This document shows positions 45,299 through 53,075 of a DNA stretch of 64,000 nucleotides, piece by piece. Source of the stretch: Woeseiaceae bacterium (GTDB lineage Bacteria; Pseudomonadota; Gammaproteobacteria; Steroidobacterales; Woeseiaceae); NCBI GenBank assembly GCA_024640345.1, contig JAHEFD010000001.1, positions 82,288 to 146,287 on the forward strand. Direction: 5' to 3'. Made by a program: the position numbers and the translations under genes. Under the pieces are notes generated by a model. The model was not told the origin of the DNA. It saw only the letters and a program-made list of their open reading frames with translations, and ran no database searches. The stretch's first letter is position 1. The number at the start of each line of letters is the position of its first letter.

Positions 45299-45315
45299 AG
45301 CAATCCCCGTGCCAA
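45299..45315 (-). promoter_or_regulatory. Sigma-54 (-24/-12) promoter of the HlyD-ABC-FtsX operon
   Basis: Read on the minus strand the sequence is TTGGCACGGGGATTGCT, which fits the RpoN consensus TGGCACG-N4-TTGCW with no mismatch. GG lies at 45313-45312 and GC at 45301-45300, giving a predicted transcription start near 45290-45288. Confidence 0.88.
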
Positions 45316-45364
45316 TTTGTTGCTCAATAAAATCAACAACTTACATCAGCCCTGGTGAGAACAG

Positions 45365-45402
45365 GTGTCCGAATTCGAAAATGAGTGATCGATTTCGGAC
45401 AC
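45365..45402. promoter_or_regulatory. Inverted-repeat enhancer (UAS) for the sigma-54 activator
   Basis: GTGTCCGAA at 45365-45373 is repeated exactly in inverted form as TTCGGACAC at 45394-45402; the similarity extends to 13 of 14 bases per arm. It lies about 75-115 bases upstream of the predicted transcription start of the HlyD operon, the usual enhancer distance, and just before the activator gene itself, so it may also mediate autoregulation. Confidence 0.75.
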
Positions 45403-45423
45403 TTGCAGCGATACCCTCTGGCG

Positions 45424-46761
45424 ATGATTACTCGTGCCACGATTCTGATAGTAGATGACGATCCCGATGTGCTGACGGCTGCGCGGCTTTTGTTGGGACA
45501 ACATTTCGAGCGGGTTCTGACAACAGCGGATCCGAACGAAATTGAGTCGCTGATGGCCAGTTCCCGGATCGATGTGTTCCTGGTCGACATGAATTTTGCG
45601 ATCGGCCGTAATACCGGGGCCGAGGGTCTCAAATGGCTTGAGCGCATTCTTGGCCTTGATCCCGATGCCGTCGTCGTCCTGATGACCGCTTTTGGTGATC
45701 TGAATACGGCCGTGCAGGCAATGCGCGACGGTGCCGCCGATTTTATTCTGAAGCCATGGCAGAACGACAAGCTCGTCGCGACGCTCGGCGTGGCGACAAA
45801 GCTGAGGCAGAGCAGGGCGAGAGTTAACGCGCTAAGTGTGCTGCCGCCCTCTGACGAGATGGTCGCTGTATCACCGCAAATGCAGAAGGTGATGCACGTT
45901 GTCGCAAAGGTCGCACCGACGGACGTCAACGTTCTGATTCGTGGTGAAAACGGAACCGGCAAGGAACTCGTCGCCCAGGCGATACACAGGCAGTCATCAC
46001 GGTCGGACAAGGTAATGGTGTCGGTCGATCTCGGCGCCGTCGCCGAGAGCCTTTTTGAAAGTGAGCTGTTTGGTCATAAAAAAGGAGCGTTCACCGATGC
46101 CGCGAGCGATCGCGCGGGACGTTTCCAGGCTGCCGACCGCGGGACGCTCTTTCTCGACGAAATTGGTAACCTGCCTGCTGCTTCGCAATCGAAATTATTG
46201 CGCGTTCTTGAAAGCAGGGAGGTCTTGCCGCTCGGAAGCGACCAGCCGGTACCCATCGATGTGCGCCTGGTAGCGGCGACGAACCAGCCACTGGAACAGC
46301 TCGTCAGCAACGGCCTTTTTCGCAAGGATTTGTTGTACCGGATCAATACAATCCAGATCGAGCTGCCACCGCTGCGCGATCGGGTTGAAGATATCGAAGC
46401 GCTCGTTTTGCATTTTGTCGCGGTCTACAGCAGGAAGTACCGCCTTGCAGGAAAAAGCGTCAGTGATAAAGCGATGGCAGCATTACGCATGTACCACTGG
46501 CCGGGCAACATCAGGGAGCTCTCGCACGCAGTGGAAAGGGCGCTCATTCTCAGCGACCGCGATGAGCTGGACACGGCAGATTTCCAGCTCAATCCAGGTT
46601 CGGGATCATCAGGCCCTGATTCCCTGAACCTGGACGCCAGCGAGCGAAGAATGGTCGCCGAGGCGCTCGAGAAGGCGGGTGGCAATATTTCGCACGCGGC
46701 GTCGTTGCTCGGTATTACTCGCGCCGCACTTTATAGACGCATAGAGAAATTCCAGTTGTGA
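45424..46761 (+). CDS. Sigma-54-dependent response regulator (NtrC family)
   Basis: 445 residues from the ATG at 45424. Receiver domain: acidic pocket D11-D13, phosphoacceptor D55 in LVDMNF, K110 in ILKPW. AAA+ domain: Walker A GENGTGKE at 174-181, the sigma-54 contact loop GAFTDA at 221-226 (GAFTGA in NtrC itself), Walker B TLFLDEIGNLP near 245, and the RKDLLYRIN sensor near 310. A Fis-type HTH ends the protein (GNISHAASLLGITRAALYRRI). It should bind the inverted repeat just upstream of its gene and activate the divergent exporter promoter. The stop overlaps the GTG of its kinase gene. Confidence 0.93.
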   Translation: MITRATILIVDDDPDVLTAARLLLGQHFERVLTTADPNEIESLMASSRIDVFLVDMNFAIGRNTGAEGLKWLERILGLDPDAVVVLMTAFGDLNTAVQAMRDGAADFILKPWQNDKLVATLGVATKLRQSRARVNALSVLPPSDEMVAVSPQMQKVMHVVAKVAPTDVNVLIRGENGTGKELVAQAIHRQSSRSDKVMVSVDLGAVAESLFESELFGHKKGAFTDAASDRAGRFQAADRGTLFLDEIGNLPAASQSKLLRVLESREVLPLGSDQPVPIDVRLVAATNQPLEQLVSNGLFRKDLLYRINTIQIELPPLRDRVEDIEALVLHFVAVYSRKYRLAGKSVSDKAMAALRMYHWPGNIRELSHAVERALILSDRDELDTADFQLNPGSGSSGPDSLNLDASERRMVAEALEKAGGNISHAASLLGITRAALYRRIEKFQL

Positions 46762-48065
46762 AGAGCCGTCACAGGGCGAAATTTCGACTTTTGATGGCCA
46801 TTCAGGTTGCGTTGCTCGTTGCAAGTACCCTGCTTCTTACCTGGTCGATCATGTCGACCGAGTACCTGGCGGTCCCGGTCGTCGTCGGCATGGGCGTCTT
46901 TTTGCAGGTGCTCTTTCTTATGCGCCACGTCGAGTCTCACGTGGATACACTCGAGGATTTCTTCTCCGCGATTAATTACGAGGACTTTACGAGGCGATTT
47001 GTCGAAGGTGAGATTGATTCGGAGCTGAAGGAAGCTTTCAACCAGGTCCTGTCAAGATTCCAGGATGCCAGGGCCCAGCGGGAGACAACTGCGGGTTACC
47101 TCGAAACTGTCGTGCGGCATGTACCCGTTCCGTTCTTTGCGGCAAGGTCCGACGGCACGTTAACCATCGTCAATAATCCGGCGCGTCGACTGACCGGACT
47201 GCCGGCCCTCAGCCGGCTGGAGCAGCTTGCTGAGCTCGACCCTGCGTTGCCGGAGCTAATACGTTCGATCAAACCAGGCAGCCAGCAACTGCTTCAGACT
47301 CGAATTCGAGGTGTGCCCGTCGAGTTACGCGTGTCGGTTTCGGAAATCCGCATGGAAGGAGGAGTGGAGCGGCTTTATTCAATCGAGAACCTGTCCGGTG
47401 AACTAACAGCAAGGGAGGCGACTGCGTGGCGTAACCTTATCCGCGTGCTGACCCACGAAATTATGAACACGTTGACTCCTGTTACCTCGCTCGCCCAAAC
47501 CACCAAAGGGCTACTCGATAAACCGGGCGCAAAAGAAGATATCCGCGAGGCAGTGCATACGATTGCGCGCCGCAGTGAAGGGCTGACAGATTTCGTGCTG
47601 CGTTACAGGGAACTCCTCAAGGTTCCCCAGCCGATTCTTTCGCTGGTTAATGTGTCGGAGGCGCTCCACGGGGTCGAGAAACTGATGGCCAGTGAGTTAC
47701 AAAATGTTCAGGTCACGGTCGATGTATCGCCCGCCTCGCTTGAGGTTTCCGCAGACAGTACGCTGCTGGACCAGGTGCTCGTGAACCTGGTACGCAACTC
47801 CCTCGATGCGATGAAAGAGATCCCTCGTCCTCTGCTGGAATTGAAAGGGCGCATCAGTTTCGGCCGCGTTGTCATCAGCGTAAAGGACAACGGCGCCGGG
47901 ATTGAAGCCGAGGCTTTCGATCAGATCTTCGTGCCGTTTTTTACGACCAAGCGTGACGGAAGTGGAATCGGCCTGAGCCTGTGCCGCCAGATAATCACCG
48001 CGCACGGAGGAGAGGTCGCGGTTGAAAGTGATACCAGTGGTACGATCGTGAGACTGGTTTTTTAG
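46758..48065 (+). CDS. Sensor histidine kinase, partner of the NtrC-type regulator
   Basis: 435 residues from a GTG overlapping the regulator stop (GTGA at 46758-46761). Two membrane helices (about 10-30 and 33-55) leave almost no periplasmic loop, so the signal is probably sensed within the membrane or cytoplasm. A PAS-like segment (about 115-215, VPVPFFAARSDGTLTIVNN) precedes the dimerisation helix with phospho-acceptor H233 in LTHEIMNTLTP, then the N-box LVRNSLDAM near 340, VKDNGAGIEAEAFDQIF and GSGIGLSLCRQI. It phosphorylates the adjacent regulator, which fires the exporter operon. Confidence 0.92.
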   Translation: MKSRHRAKFRLLMAIQVALLVASTLLLTWSIMSTEYLAVPVVVGMGVFLQVLFLMRHVESHVDTLEDFFSAINYEDFTRRFVEGEIDSELKEAFNQVLSRFQDARAQRETTAGYLETVVRHVPVPFFAARSDGTLTIVNNPARRLTGLPALSRLEQLAELDPALPELIRSIKPGSQQLLQTRIRGVPVELRVSVSEIRMEGGVERLYSIENLSGELTAREATAWRNLIRVLTHEIMNTLTPVTSLAQTTKGLLDKPGAKEDIREAVHTIARRSEGLTDFVLRYRELLKVPQPILSLVNVSEALHGVEKLMASELQNVQVTVDVSPASLEVSADSTLLDQVLVNLVRNSLDAMKEIPRPLLELKGRISFGRVVISVKDNGAGIEAEAFDQIFVPFFTTKRDGSGIGLSLCRQIITAHGGEVAVESDTSGTIVRLVF

Positions 48066-48076
48066 GAGCATAAACA

Positions 48077-49153
48077 ATGGAACTTTCGCTTCGAATCGTT
48101 GCAGTTCTCTGGTTTCTGTCCCTTTGTGGTGCGAATCCACTTGCATCTGTGCTGTTCGATGAGCAATCGAACCTGTCGCTGACTATTGAAGCGCCAATGC
48201 GCGAGCTCATCAAAAACAGGTCTAAAGAACCCGTTTACGACGCCGTTATTCGTTACGTGGATTCGTCGGGCGAGGAGCGAGTGCTTGATGCGCAACTGAC
48301 ATCTCGCGGCAACTCCAGGCTCGAGGCATGCGAGTTTCCTCCGCTGCGACTGATATTAAAGAAACGTGCTGCAGAGGGAACGATATTCGAGGGGCACACT
48401 CGCCTGAAAATGGTCACGCAGTGCCACGACCGGAGCGATGGAGAAAAATGGCTGCTACAGGAACTCGGAATATATCGCGCCTATAACCGCGTTACGGATT
48501 ACTCCTACCGGGTCAGGCGTCTCGATGTCACCTACGTTGACAGTAATGCATCGCGCCGGAACAAGACAAAGGCAGCTTTCTTCATCGAACCGATCGGCGA
48601 TGTTGCCGCCCGTTTGAAGCAAAAGCCGATTCGACCGCCGGTGATCGAGCCTGCGCAGTACCATCAGTCCGAGCTGGCGAAAAACATGCTTTTCCAGTTG
48701 TTGATCGCGAATACGGATTTTTCTATCCGCCGCGGCCCGGCCGGCGAAGGTTGTTGTCACAATGGCCGCATATTGGCGGAGCCTGGCGCGCAGAAAGACT
48801 GGGTCGTTGTCCCGTACGATTTCGACCAGGCGGGAATCATCAATACGGACTACGCATTGCCCGACAGGAGACTCGGCATAAGACGCGTCAATATTCGCCT
48901 GTATCGTGGGTTTTGCTGGCAGAATGAATCGTTACCCGCAGCTATCGATTTATTCAGAGATCGTCGCGAAGAGATCACGAAAGCGCTGATTCCGTCCGAA
49001 CTGTCGTCGACAATGCATAAGAGGATTCAGCGCTTTGTTGATGGATTCTTTGAGATCCTTGATGATCCTGCGGAACTGCAGAGCAGGATCACAGACAAAT
49101 GTAGGGGTGCTGCCTCTTTTCCAATCAGGAAGACGACAATATCTGACAACTGA
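48077..49153 (+). CDS. Secreted CotH/HipA-like atypical kinase-fold protein, unknown function
   Basis: 358 residues with an N-terminal signal-like helix (about 5-24). I do not know a named family, but the layout recalls atypical kinases such as CotH: an RGNSRLEACEFPPLRLIL strand region near 75, a helical segment with LLQELGIYRAYNRV, then LLIANTDFSIRRGP near 215 with an Asn-x-Asp reminiscent of a catalytic loop, and VVPYDFDQAGIINTDYA near 257 with a DFD triad like a metal-binding DFG loop. There are six cysteines, some in a GCCHNG pair. It starts 11 bases after the histidine kinase gene and may belong to the same transcript. Phosphotransfer activity is inference. Confidence 0.6.
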   Translation: MELSLRIVAVLWFLSLCGANPLASVLFDEQSNLSLTIEAPMRELIKNRSKEPVYDAVIRYVDSSGEERVLDAQLTSRGNSRLEACEFPPLRLILKKRAAEGTIFEGHTRLKMVTQCHDRSDGEKWLLQELGIYRAYNRVTDYSYRVRRLDVTYVDSNASRRNKTKAAFFIEPIGDVAARLKQKPIRPPVIEPAQYHQSELAKNMLFQLLIANTDFSIRRGPAGEGCCHNGRILAEPGAQKDWVVVPYDFDQAGIINTDYALPDRRLGIRRVNIRLYRGFCWQNESLPAAIDLFRDRREEITKALIPSELSSTMHKRIQRFVDGFFEILDDPAELQSRITDKCRGAASFPIRKTTISDN

Positions 49154-49213
49154 CGGCGGGCTGCGACTTTCCGCCCAGTCGACGTTTGATTATCGAATTT
49201 ACGGAGTTTTGAA

Positions 49214-49597
49214 ATGATGAAATGTATATACCGGGTTGCAATTTTCCTGACGCTCGGGCTTCTCGCGACAGTTGTTAGTGGCGAAGAGCTTGTGGTCGAA
49301 TACCAGGGCTCCGGTAACACGACAACGCGCGAGTTCACCGTGAAAGCACCCTGGATTCTCGATTGGCGAATTAACAGCGACTACAACAAGATGATTTCAT
49401 TTGACCTCGATCTCATCGACGGTACAACAGGCGTGCTCATCGGCAATATCAAGAGCGCCAAACAGCTCGGCGATGGTGTCAGCCTGTTTGATAAAGGTGG
49501 GAAATATCGATTCCGCATCAATGGGTCATTCATTCGCTGGCACCTGAAGGTCAAGGAGCTAACAGCGGAGGAAGCGAAGCGTTACACGCCGCGTTAG
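49214..49597 (+). CDS. Small secreted beta-rich protein, unknown function
   Basis: 127 residues with a signal peptide ending near VSGEE (residue 23). The mature part is about 100 residues of alternating strands: ELVVEYQGSGNTTTREFTV, KAPWILDWRINSDYNKMISFDLDLID, KYRFRINGSFIRWHLKVKEL. The composition suggests a small beta-sandwich. No cysteine and no catalytic motif. Two adjacent ATG codons (49214, 49217) both give a usable start. It follows the kinase-like gene by 60 bases on the same strand. A strong hairpin follows at 49615. Confidence 0.75.
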   Translation: MMKCIYRVAIFLTLGLLATVVSGEELVVEYQGSGNTTTREFTVKAPWILDWRINSDYNKMISFDLDLIDGTTGVLIGNIKSAKQLGDGVSLFDKGGKYRFRINGSFIRWHLKVKELTAEEAKRYTPR

Positions 49598-49614
49598 CCA
49601 CAACAGCAAAGACC

Positions 49615-49648
49615 GGGTCGGATCCAATATCGCATCGGTATCCGACCC
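49615..49648. terminator. Hairpin between convergent genes
   Basis: GGGTCGGAT (49615-49623) pairs with ATCCGACCC (49640-49648), continued by CC/GG with a one-base bulge. It stands between the small secreted protein (+) and the Tat aminotransferase (-) and is followed by a short CTTGTT run, so it probably ends transcription from the plus strand. Confidence 0.65.
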
Positions 49649-49669
49649 CTTGTTCGGCTGTCTTTTGAG

Positions 49670-50767
49670 CTACGAGTTGTAAACTTCTGTAAAGACCCGG
49701 TCGAATGCTTCGAGGTCTTCGATTTTGCCCATGCTAACGCGTGAGTAGTTCGGGTAGCCTTCGAAGCTTCCGCGGATCAGGATATCCCGCTCGTCCATCC
49801 GTTTCTGGAATTCAGTGGCGTTCCGGCCAATATCGGCATAGACGAAGTTCGTCTGCGATGGCAAAGGTTCGATCCCGTTCCTGCGAAAAGTGGCGTTAAC
49901 CATGTTTCGGCCTTCAATGACTTTTGCGCGTGAAAAGCGGATGAATTCGCTATCCTGGTAGCTCGCATGAGCTGCCGCCATGCCAGGACCATTCGGCCAC
50001 GCCATCACGTGCCCTGCGATCGTTTCGGCAAGATCCGGTCGGGCCATGCCGTAACCGACACGCAGCCCGGCCATGCCGAATATCTTGGAAAAAGTACGCA
50101 TGACAACGACGTTCTCTTCCTCGCGAACGAGGTCGATCATGGACGTGTACTCGGGTTTGTCAGTCAGCTCGTTATAAGCCTCATCGATCAGGACGACCGC
50201 TTTTTTGCCGACCGACCGGCAGAAGTCGCGCAGCGCGTCACCATCCAGCGCCATACCCGTTGGATTGTTAGGATTGCAGATGTAGACGAGGCTGATGCTG
50301 TCGTCGACAGCCGCCGACATCTTGTCCAGGTCGATCGCCATGTCTTCGCCTAACGGGATTGTCACCAGTTCGACGCCCATTCGTCGCGAATAGGCGAGAT
50401 GATCCGTATAGGTGAGTTCCGGAAGCAGCACCTTGCCTTTTTTTCCCCAGGCAACGAAAGCCGCTTGCAATGCTTCGTTGGACCCCGATGACAGAACCAT
50501 GTTGTCCAGCCCGATCTTGTTCTTTTCGGCAATTGCGCCCATGAGGTCGCCGACGATATCTGTCGGATAGTATGCGCCCATGCCGAGAGCTTCCTCCGCA
50601 GCCTTCAAAGCCCTGGCACTAGGGCCATAAGGATTTTCATTGAAGCGCAGTGCTATCTTTCCTGCCGGCGGCCCATGCAGCGCGAATGCAGATGGTGCGA
50701 ACGCGAGGCTGACGGCGGTGCTGACCATGCCGCGCATAACAGCGCGTCGGCTTAACTGAAGTGACAT
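49670..50767 (-). CDS. Tat-exported histidinol-phosphate aminotransferase-like enzyme
   Basis: 365 residues. The HisC-like core has LRFNENPYGPSARALKAAEEAL near 40, SSGSNEALQAAFVAWGKKG near 95, YICNPNNPTGMALDGDAL near 160, VLIDEAYNELTD near 190 and the PLP lysine in MRTFSKIFGMAGLRVGY near 225. The N-terminus MSLQLSRRAVMRGMVSTAV with cleavage after SAFA is a twin-arginine signal, so a folded PLP enzyme is predicted in the periplasm, which is unusual for this family. Substrate unknown; it is not with other his genes. It is the downstream neighbour of AlaX (48 bases). Confidence 0.88.
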   Translation of the reverse strand: MSLQLSRRAVMRGMVSTAVSLAFAPSAFALHGPPAGKIALRFNENPYGPSARALKAAEEALGMGAYYPTDIVGDLMGAIAEKNKIGLDNMVLSSGSNEALQAAFVAWGKKGKVLLPELTYTDHLAYSRRMGVELVTIPLGEDMAIDLDKMSAAVDDSISLVYICNPNNPTGMALDGDALRDFCRSVGKKAVVLIDEAYNELTDKPEYTSMIDLVREEENVVVMRTFSKIFGMAGLRVGYGMARPDLAETIAGHVMAWPNGPGMAAAHASYQDSEFIRFSRAKVIEGRNMVNATFRRNGIEPLPSQTNFVYADIGRNATEFQKRMDERDILIRGSFEGYPNYSRVSMGKIEDLEAFDRVFTEVYNS

Positions 50768-50815
50768 ATCCTTAGGTCCCCTGGTTTATTCGCGAGCAAA
50801 TCACGAATTAGAATT

Positions 50816-51517
50816 TTATTGATCCAGCAAAATCGAAACTCTGCGATTTCGCTTACCTTTCTTTTCGACTTTGCCGACCTGGAACCGGCCAACTTCGCCT
50901 GTCGACTTCAGGTGCGTACCGCCACATGGTTGCAGGTCGACACCTTCAATTTCAAGCAGACGAACCTTGCCTGCGCCTTTCGGAGGCTGCACCGACATCG
51001 TTCGCACCAGTTCCGGCTGCGCTTCGAGTTCTTCGTCCGATATCCAGCGGCACGTGACAGGATGGTTTTCGTCGACCAGCGCCTGTACGTCGGCGGTAAC
51101 CTGATCTTTGTCGACCGTATCTTCCATGTCGAAATCAAGCCGGCTTTTGTCCGCCGAGATGTTGCCGCCGGTAACACCGTATTGCAGCACGGATCCCAGG
51201 AGATGCAGTGCCGTGTGCATGCGCATGTGGAGGTATCGCCTGTCCCAGTCCAGCGCTGCGTTTACAGGCGTGCCTCTGCCTGGCAGGTTTGCGCCCTCGG
51301 CAGCCAGGTGGCGAATCTCGCCATCGTCGCCGTAACGCGTATCGGTAATGCGCACACTGCCACCATCCCAGCTGATCTCCCCGGTGTCGCCGGGCTGGCC
51401 GCCGCCCATCGGGTAAAACACGGTGCGGTCGAGGACAACATAGCCATCCCCCGCTGCGGTGACTGTTGCTTCGCAGTCTTTCAGGTAGGAATCTTCTCTG
51501 AATAATTGTTCTGTCAT
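50816..51517 (-). CDS. Alanyl-tRNA editing protein AlaX (type M)
   Basis: 233 residues, the size of AlaX-M. It hydrolyses mischarged Ser- or Gly-tRNA(Ala) in trans. The zinc site is H101 and H105 in HMRMHTALHLLG, plus Cys and His in PCGGTHLKSTGEV near 200. The N-terminal DCEATVTAAGDGYVVLDRTVFYPMGGGQPGDTG matches the AlaRS editing-domain entry, and the C-terminal GKVEKKGKRNRRVSILL tail is typical. It is not fused to AlaRS and lies divergent from dapF (82 bases between starts). Confidence 0.9.
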   Translation of the reverse strand: MTEQLFREDSYLKDCEATVTAAGDGYVVLDRTVFYPMGGGQPGDTGEISWDGGSVRITDTRYGDDGEIRHLAAEGANLPGRGTPVNAALDWDRRYLHMRMHTALHLLGSVLQYGVTGGNISADKSRLDFDMEDTVDKDQVTADVQALVDENHPVTCRWISDEELEAQPELVRTMSVQPPKGAGKVRLLEIEGVDLQPCGGTHLKSTGEVGRFQVGKVEKKGKRNRRVSILLDQ

Positions 51518-51557
51518 TTTCGCTGTCGTCCCGGGCAGATTCGACCCAAATGTACTC

Positions 51558-51563
51558 TATAAT
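51558..51563 (+). promoter_or_regulatory. Probable -10 box of dapF
   Basis: A perfect TATAAT lies 36 bases before the dapF ATG. No good -35 element is found at the usual 16-18 base distance (GCAGAT at 51535 is weak), so an activator or an unusual sigma factor could be involved. Confidence 0.5.
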
Positions 51564-51599
51564 CGCGCAACGTACACGCAGCGGGCCTGATTCATCTCG

Positions 51600-52460
51600 A
51601 TGACACTATCACCTTCATTCGGCGCAGCACCCTCCGGCCGTTTCTTCATAAAAATGCACGGGCTGCAGAATCACTTTGTGATTTCGGACGCGCGGGCGGA
51701 GACTTATCGACCCGGCAAAGCGGAAATCGTGCGGGTATGTGACGCGAATACCGGTGTCGGTGGCGACCAGCTCATCATCATTCAGCCGCCGTCCGATAAA
51801 GGGCGCGCCGCTGGCGCAAGCGCGTTCATGCGAATCCTGAATGTCGACGGGCGAGAGGTCGAAGCCTGCGGCAATGCCACCCGCTGTGTTGCGTGGCTGC
51901 TGATGGAAGAGGCGGGCGGCGATGAGATCGTCCTCGAGACATTAGCCGGGACCATCGACTGCAAAAGAAGCGGTGAACAGGAAGTCAGTTGTGCAATGGG
52001 CAAGATCAGCATGAACTGGAAGGATGTGCCTCTCGCCGAAGAGCGCGACACGCTCCATCTTGCGCTCGACTACGGGTCGTTAAGCGATGGCGTTGCGCTC
52101 AGCATCGGTAACCCGCACGTCGTTTTCTTTGTCGACGACATGAATTCGGTCGATATAGAGGCGATCGCGCCGGGTATTCAGAAAGACAGCTTGTTCCCGG
52201 AGGAGGTCAACGTGGGGGTCGCGGAAATAGTATCCCCTGACCACATGAAGTTGAAAGTGTATGAGCGGGGCGCCGGACTAACGACTGCCTGCGGGAGCGG
52301 GGCCTGCGCTGCTGTTTATGCGGCGATCGCAAGAAGCCTGACCGACAAGCGCAAGATGATCGTCGGCCTGCCGGCAGGCGATATGCGGATCGAGATTCGC
52401 AGAGACGGCAATGCCATCATGACCGGGCCGGTGGCTTATTGTTTTTCCGGATATTATTAG
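51600..52460 (+). CDS. dapF: Diaminopimelate epimerase
   Basis: 286 residues, slightly longer than the usual 274 because of about 12 extra N-terminal residues before FFIKMHGLQNHFVI. It interconverts LL- and meso-diaminopimelate for lysine and peptidoglycan synthesis by a two-cysteine mechanism: C90 in REVEACGNATRC and the second cysteine in TTACGSGACAAV near 230. IGNPHVVFFVDD near 160 and FPEEVNVGVAE near 195 are also family marks. Cytoplasmic. No other lysine genes are adjacent. The neighbouring AlaX and Tat aminotransferase genes are on the other strand. Confidence 0.93.
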   Translation: MTLSPSFGAAPSGRFFIKMHGLQNHFVISDARAETYRPGKAEIVRVCDANTGVGGDQLIIIQPPSDKGRAAGASAFMRILNVDGREVEACGNATRCVAWLLMEEAGGDEIVLETLAGTIDCKRSGEQEVSCAMGKISMNWKDVPLAEERDTLHLALDYGSLSDGVALSIGNPHVVFFVDDMNSVDIEAIAPGIQKDSLFPEEVNVGVAEIVSPDHMKLKVYERGAGLTTACGSGACAAVYAAIARSLTDKRKMIVGLPAGDMRIEIRRDGNAIMTGPVAYCFSGYY

Positions 52461-52524
52461 TCGATGCGCATGCGACCCCTGGTCCAGGTGCTTTGTGTAT
52501 AGATCTCTGGAGGGAGAATAGTCG

Positions 52525-52992
52525 TTGGATTCTGATCGTCTGAACCGTTGGCTTACACTCGGCGCCAATCTTGGCGTGCTGGTCGGTATCGCTCTGCTGA
52601 TCGTCGAGTTGAACCAGAACCGGGACATGATGCGTGCCCAGACCCGTAACGAGCTTGCAATGGGGATCGTCGACCTCCTGCAAACACCGGCCAGCAACGA
52701 GCAGCTTGCTGACGTACTGTACCGTGCGAATTCCGGCGAAGAGTTAACGCCGCGAGAGTCATTCCAGGTCGAGCTTCGCACCAACGCACTTTTCCGTTAC
52801 TGGGAGAACGTTCATTACCAGTATCGGGTGGGTCTGTACGACGAAGTCGAGTTCGGCAAACAACGGGAAGCCATGAAGACCTCCTTCGCCCACTCCCGGC
52901 GACAGGGCGAATACTGGTGCAGGGTGCGCTTGCTATATTCACCCGAGTTCATGGCTGAAATTGACAGCCTGCTGGCCGAAGACGCTTGTTAG
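52525..52992 (+). CDS. Small single-helix membrane protein, unknown function
   Basis: 155 residues from a TTG start at 52525, supported by a strong GGAGGGAG eight to ten bases upstream. One membrane helix (about 10-28: LGANLGVLVGIALLIVEL) is followed by a helical region: NRDMMRAQTRNELAMGIVDLLQ, then LRTNALFRYWENVHYQYRVGLYDE and FMAEIDSLL. It resembles the protein at 2491-2916 in length, one N-terminal helix and the position of the YxYR/YxER-type segment, so both may be members of one family. No catalytic motif. It is 64 bases after dapF. Confidence 0.75.
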   Translation: MDSDRLNRWLTLGANLGVLVGIALLIVELNQNRDMMRAQTRNELAMGIVDLLQTPASNEQLADVLYRANSGEELTPRESFQVELRTNALFRYWENVHYQYRVGLYDEVEFGKQREAMKTSFAHSRRQGEYWCRVRLLYSPEFMAEIDSLLAEDAC

Positions 52993-53075
52993 TTCCTGCT
53001 CCCGGATTCGATTAGCCCATGACGAGCCACAGATTTAACCCTACACTTCACGACTGCCATTCATAAGAGAGAACC

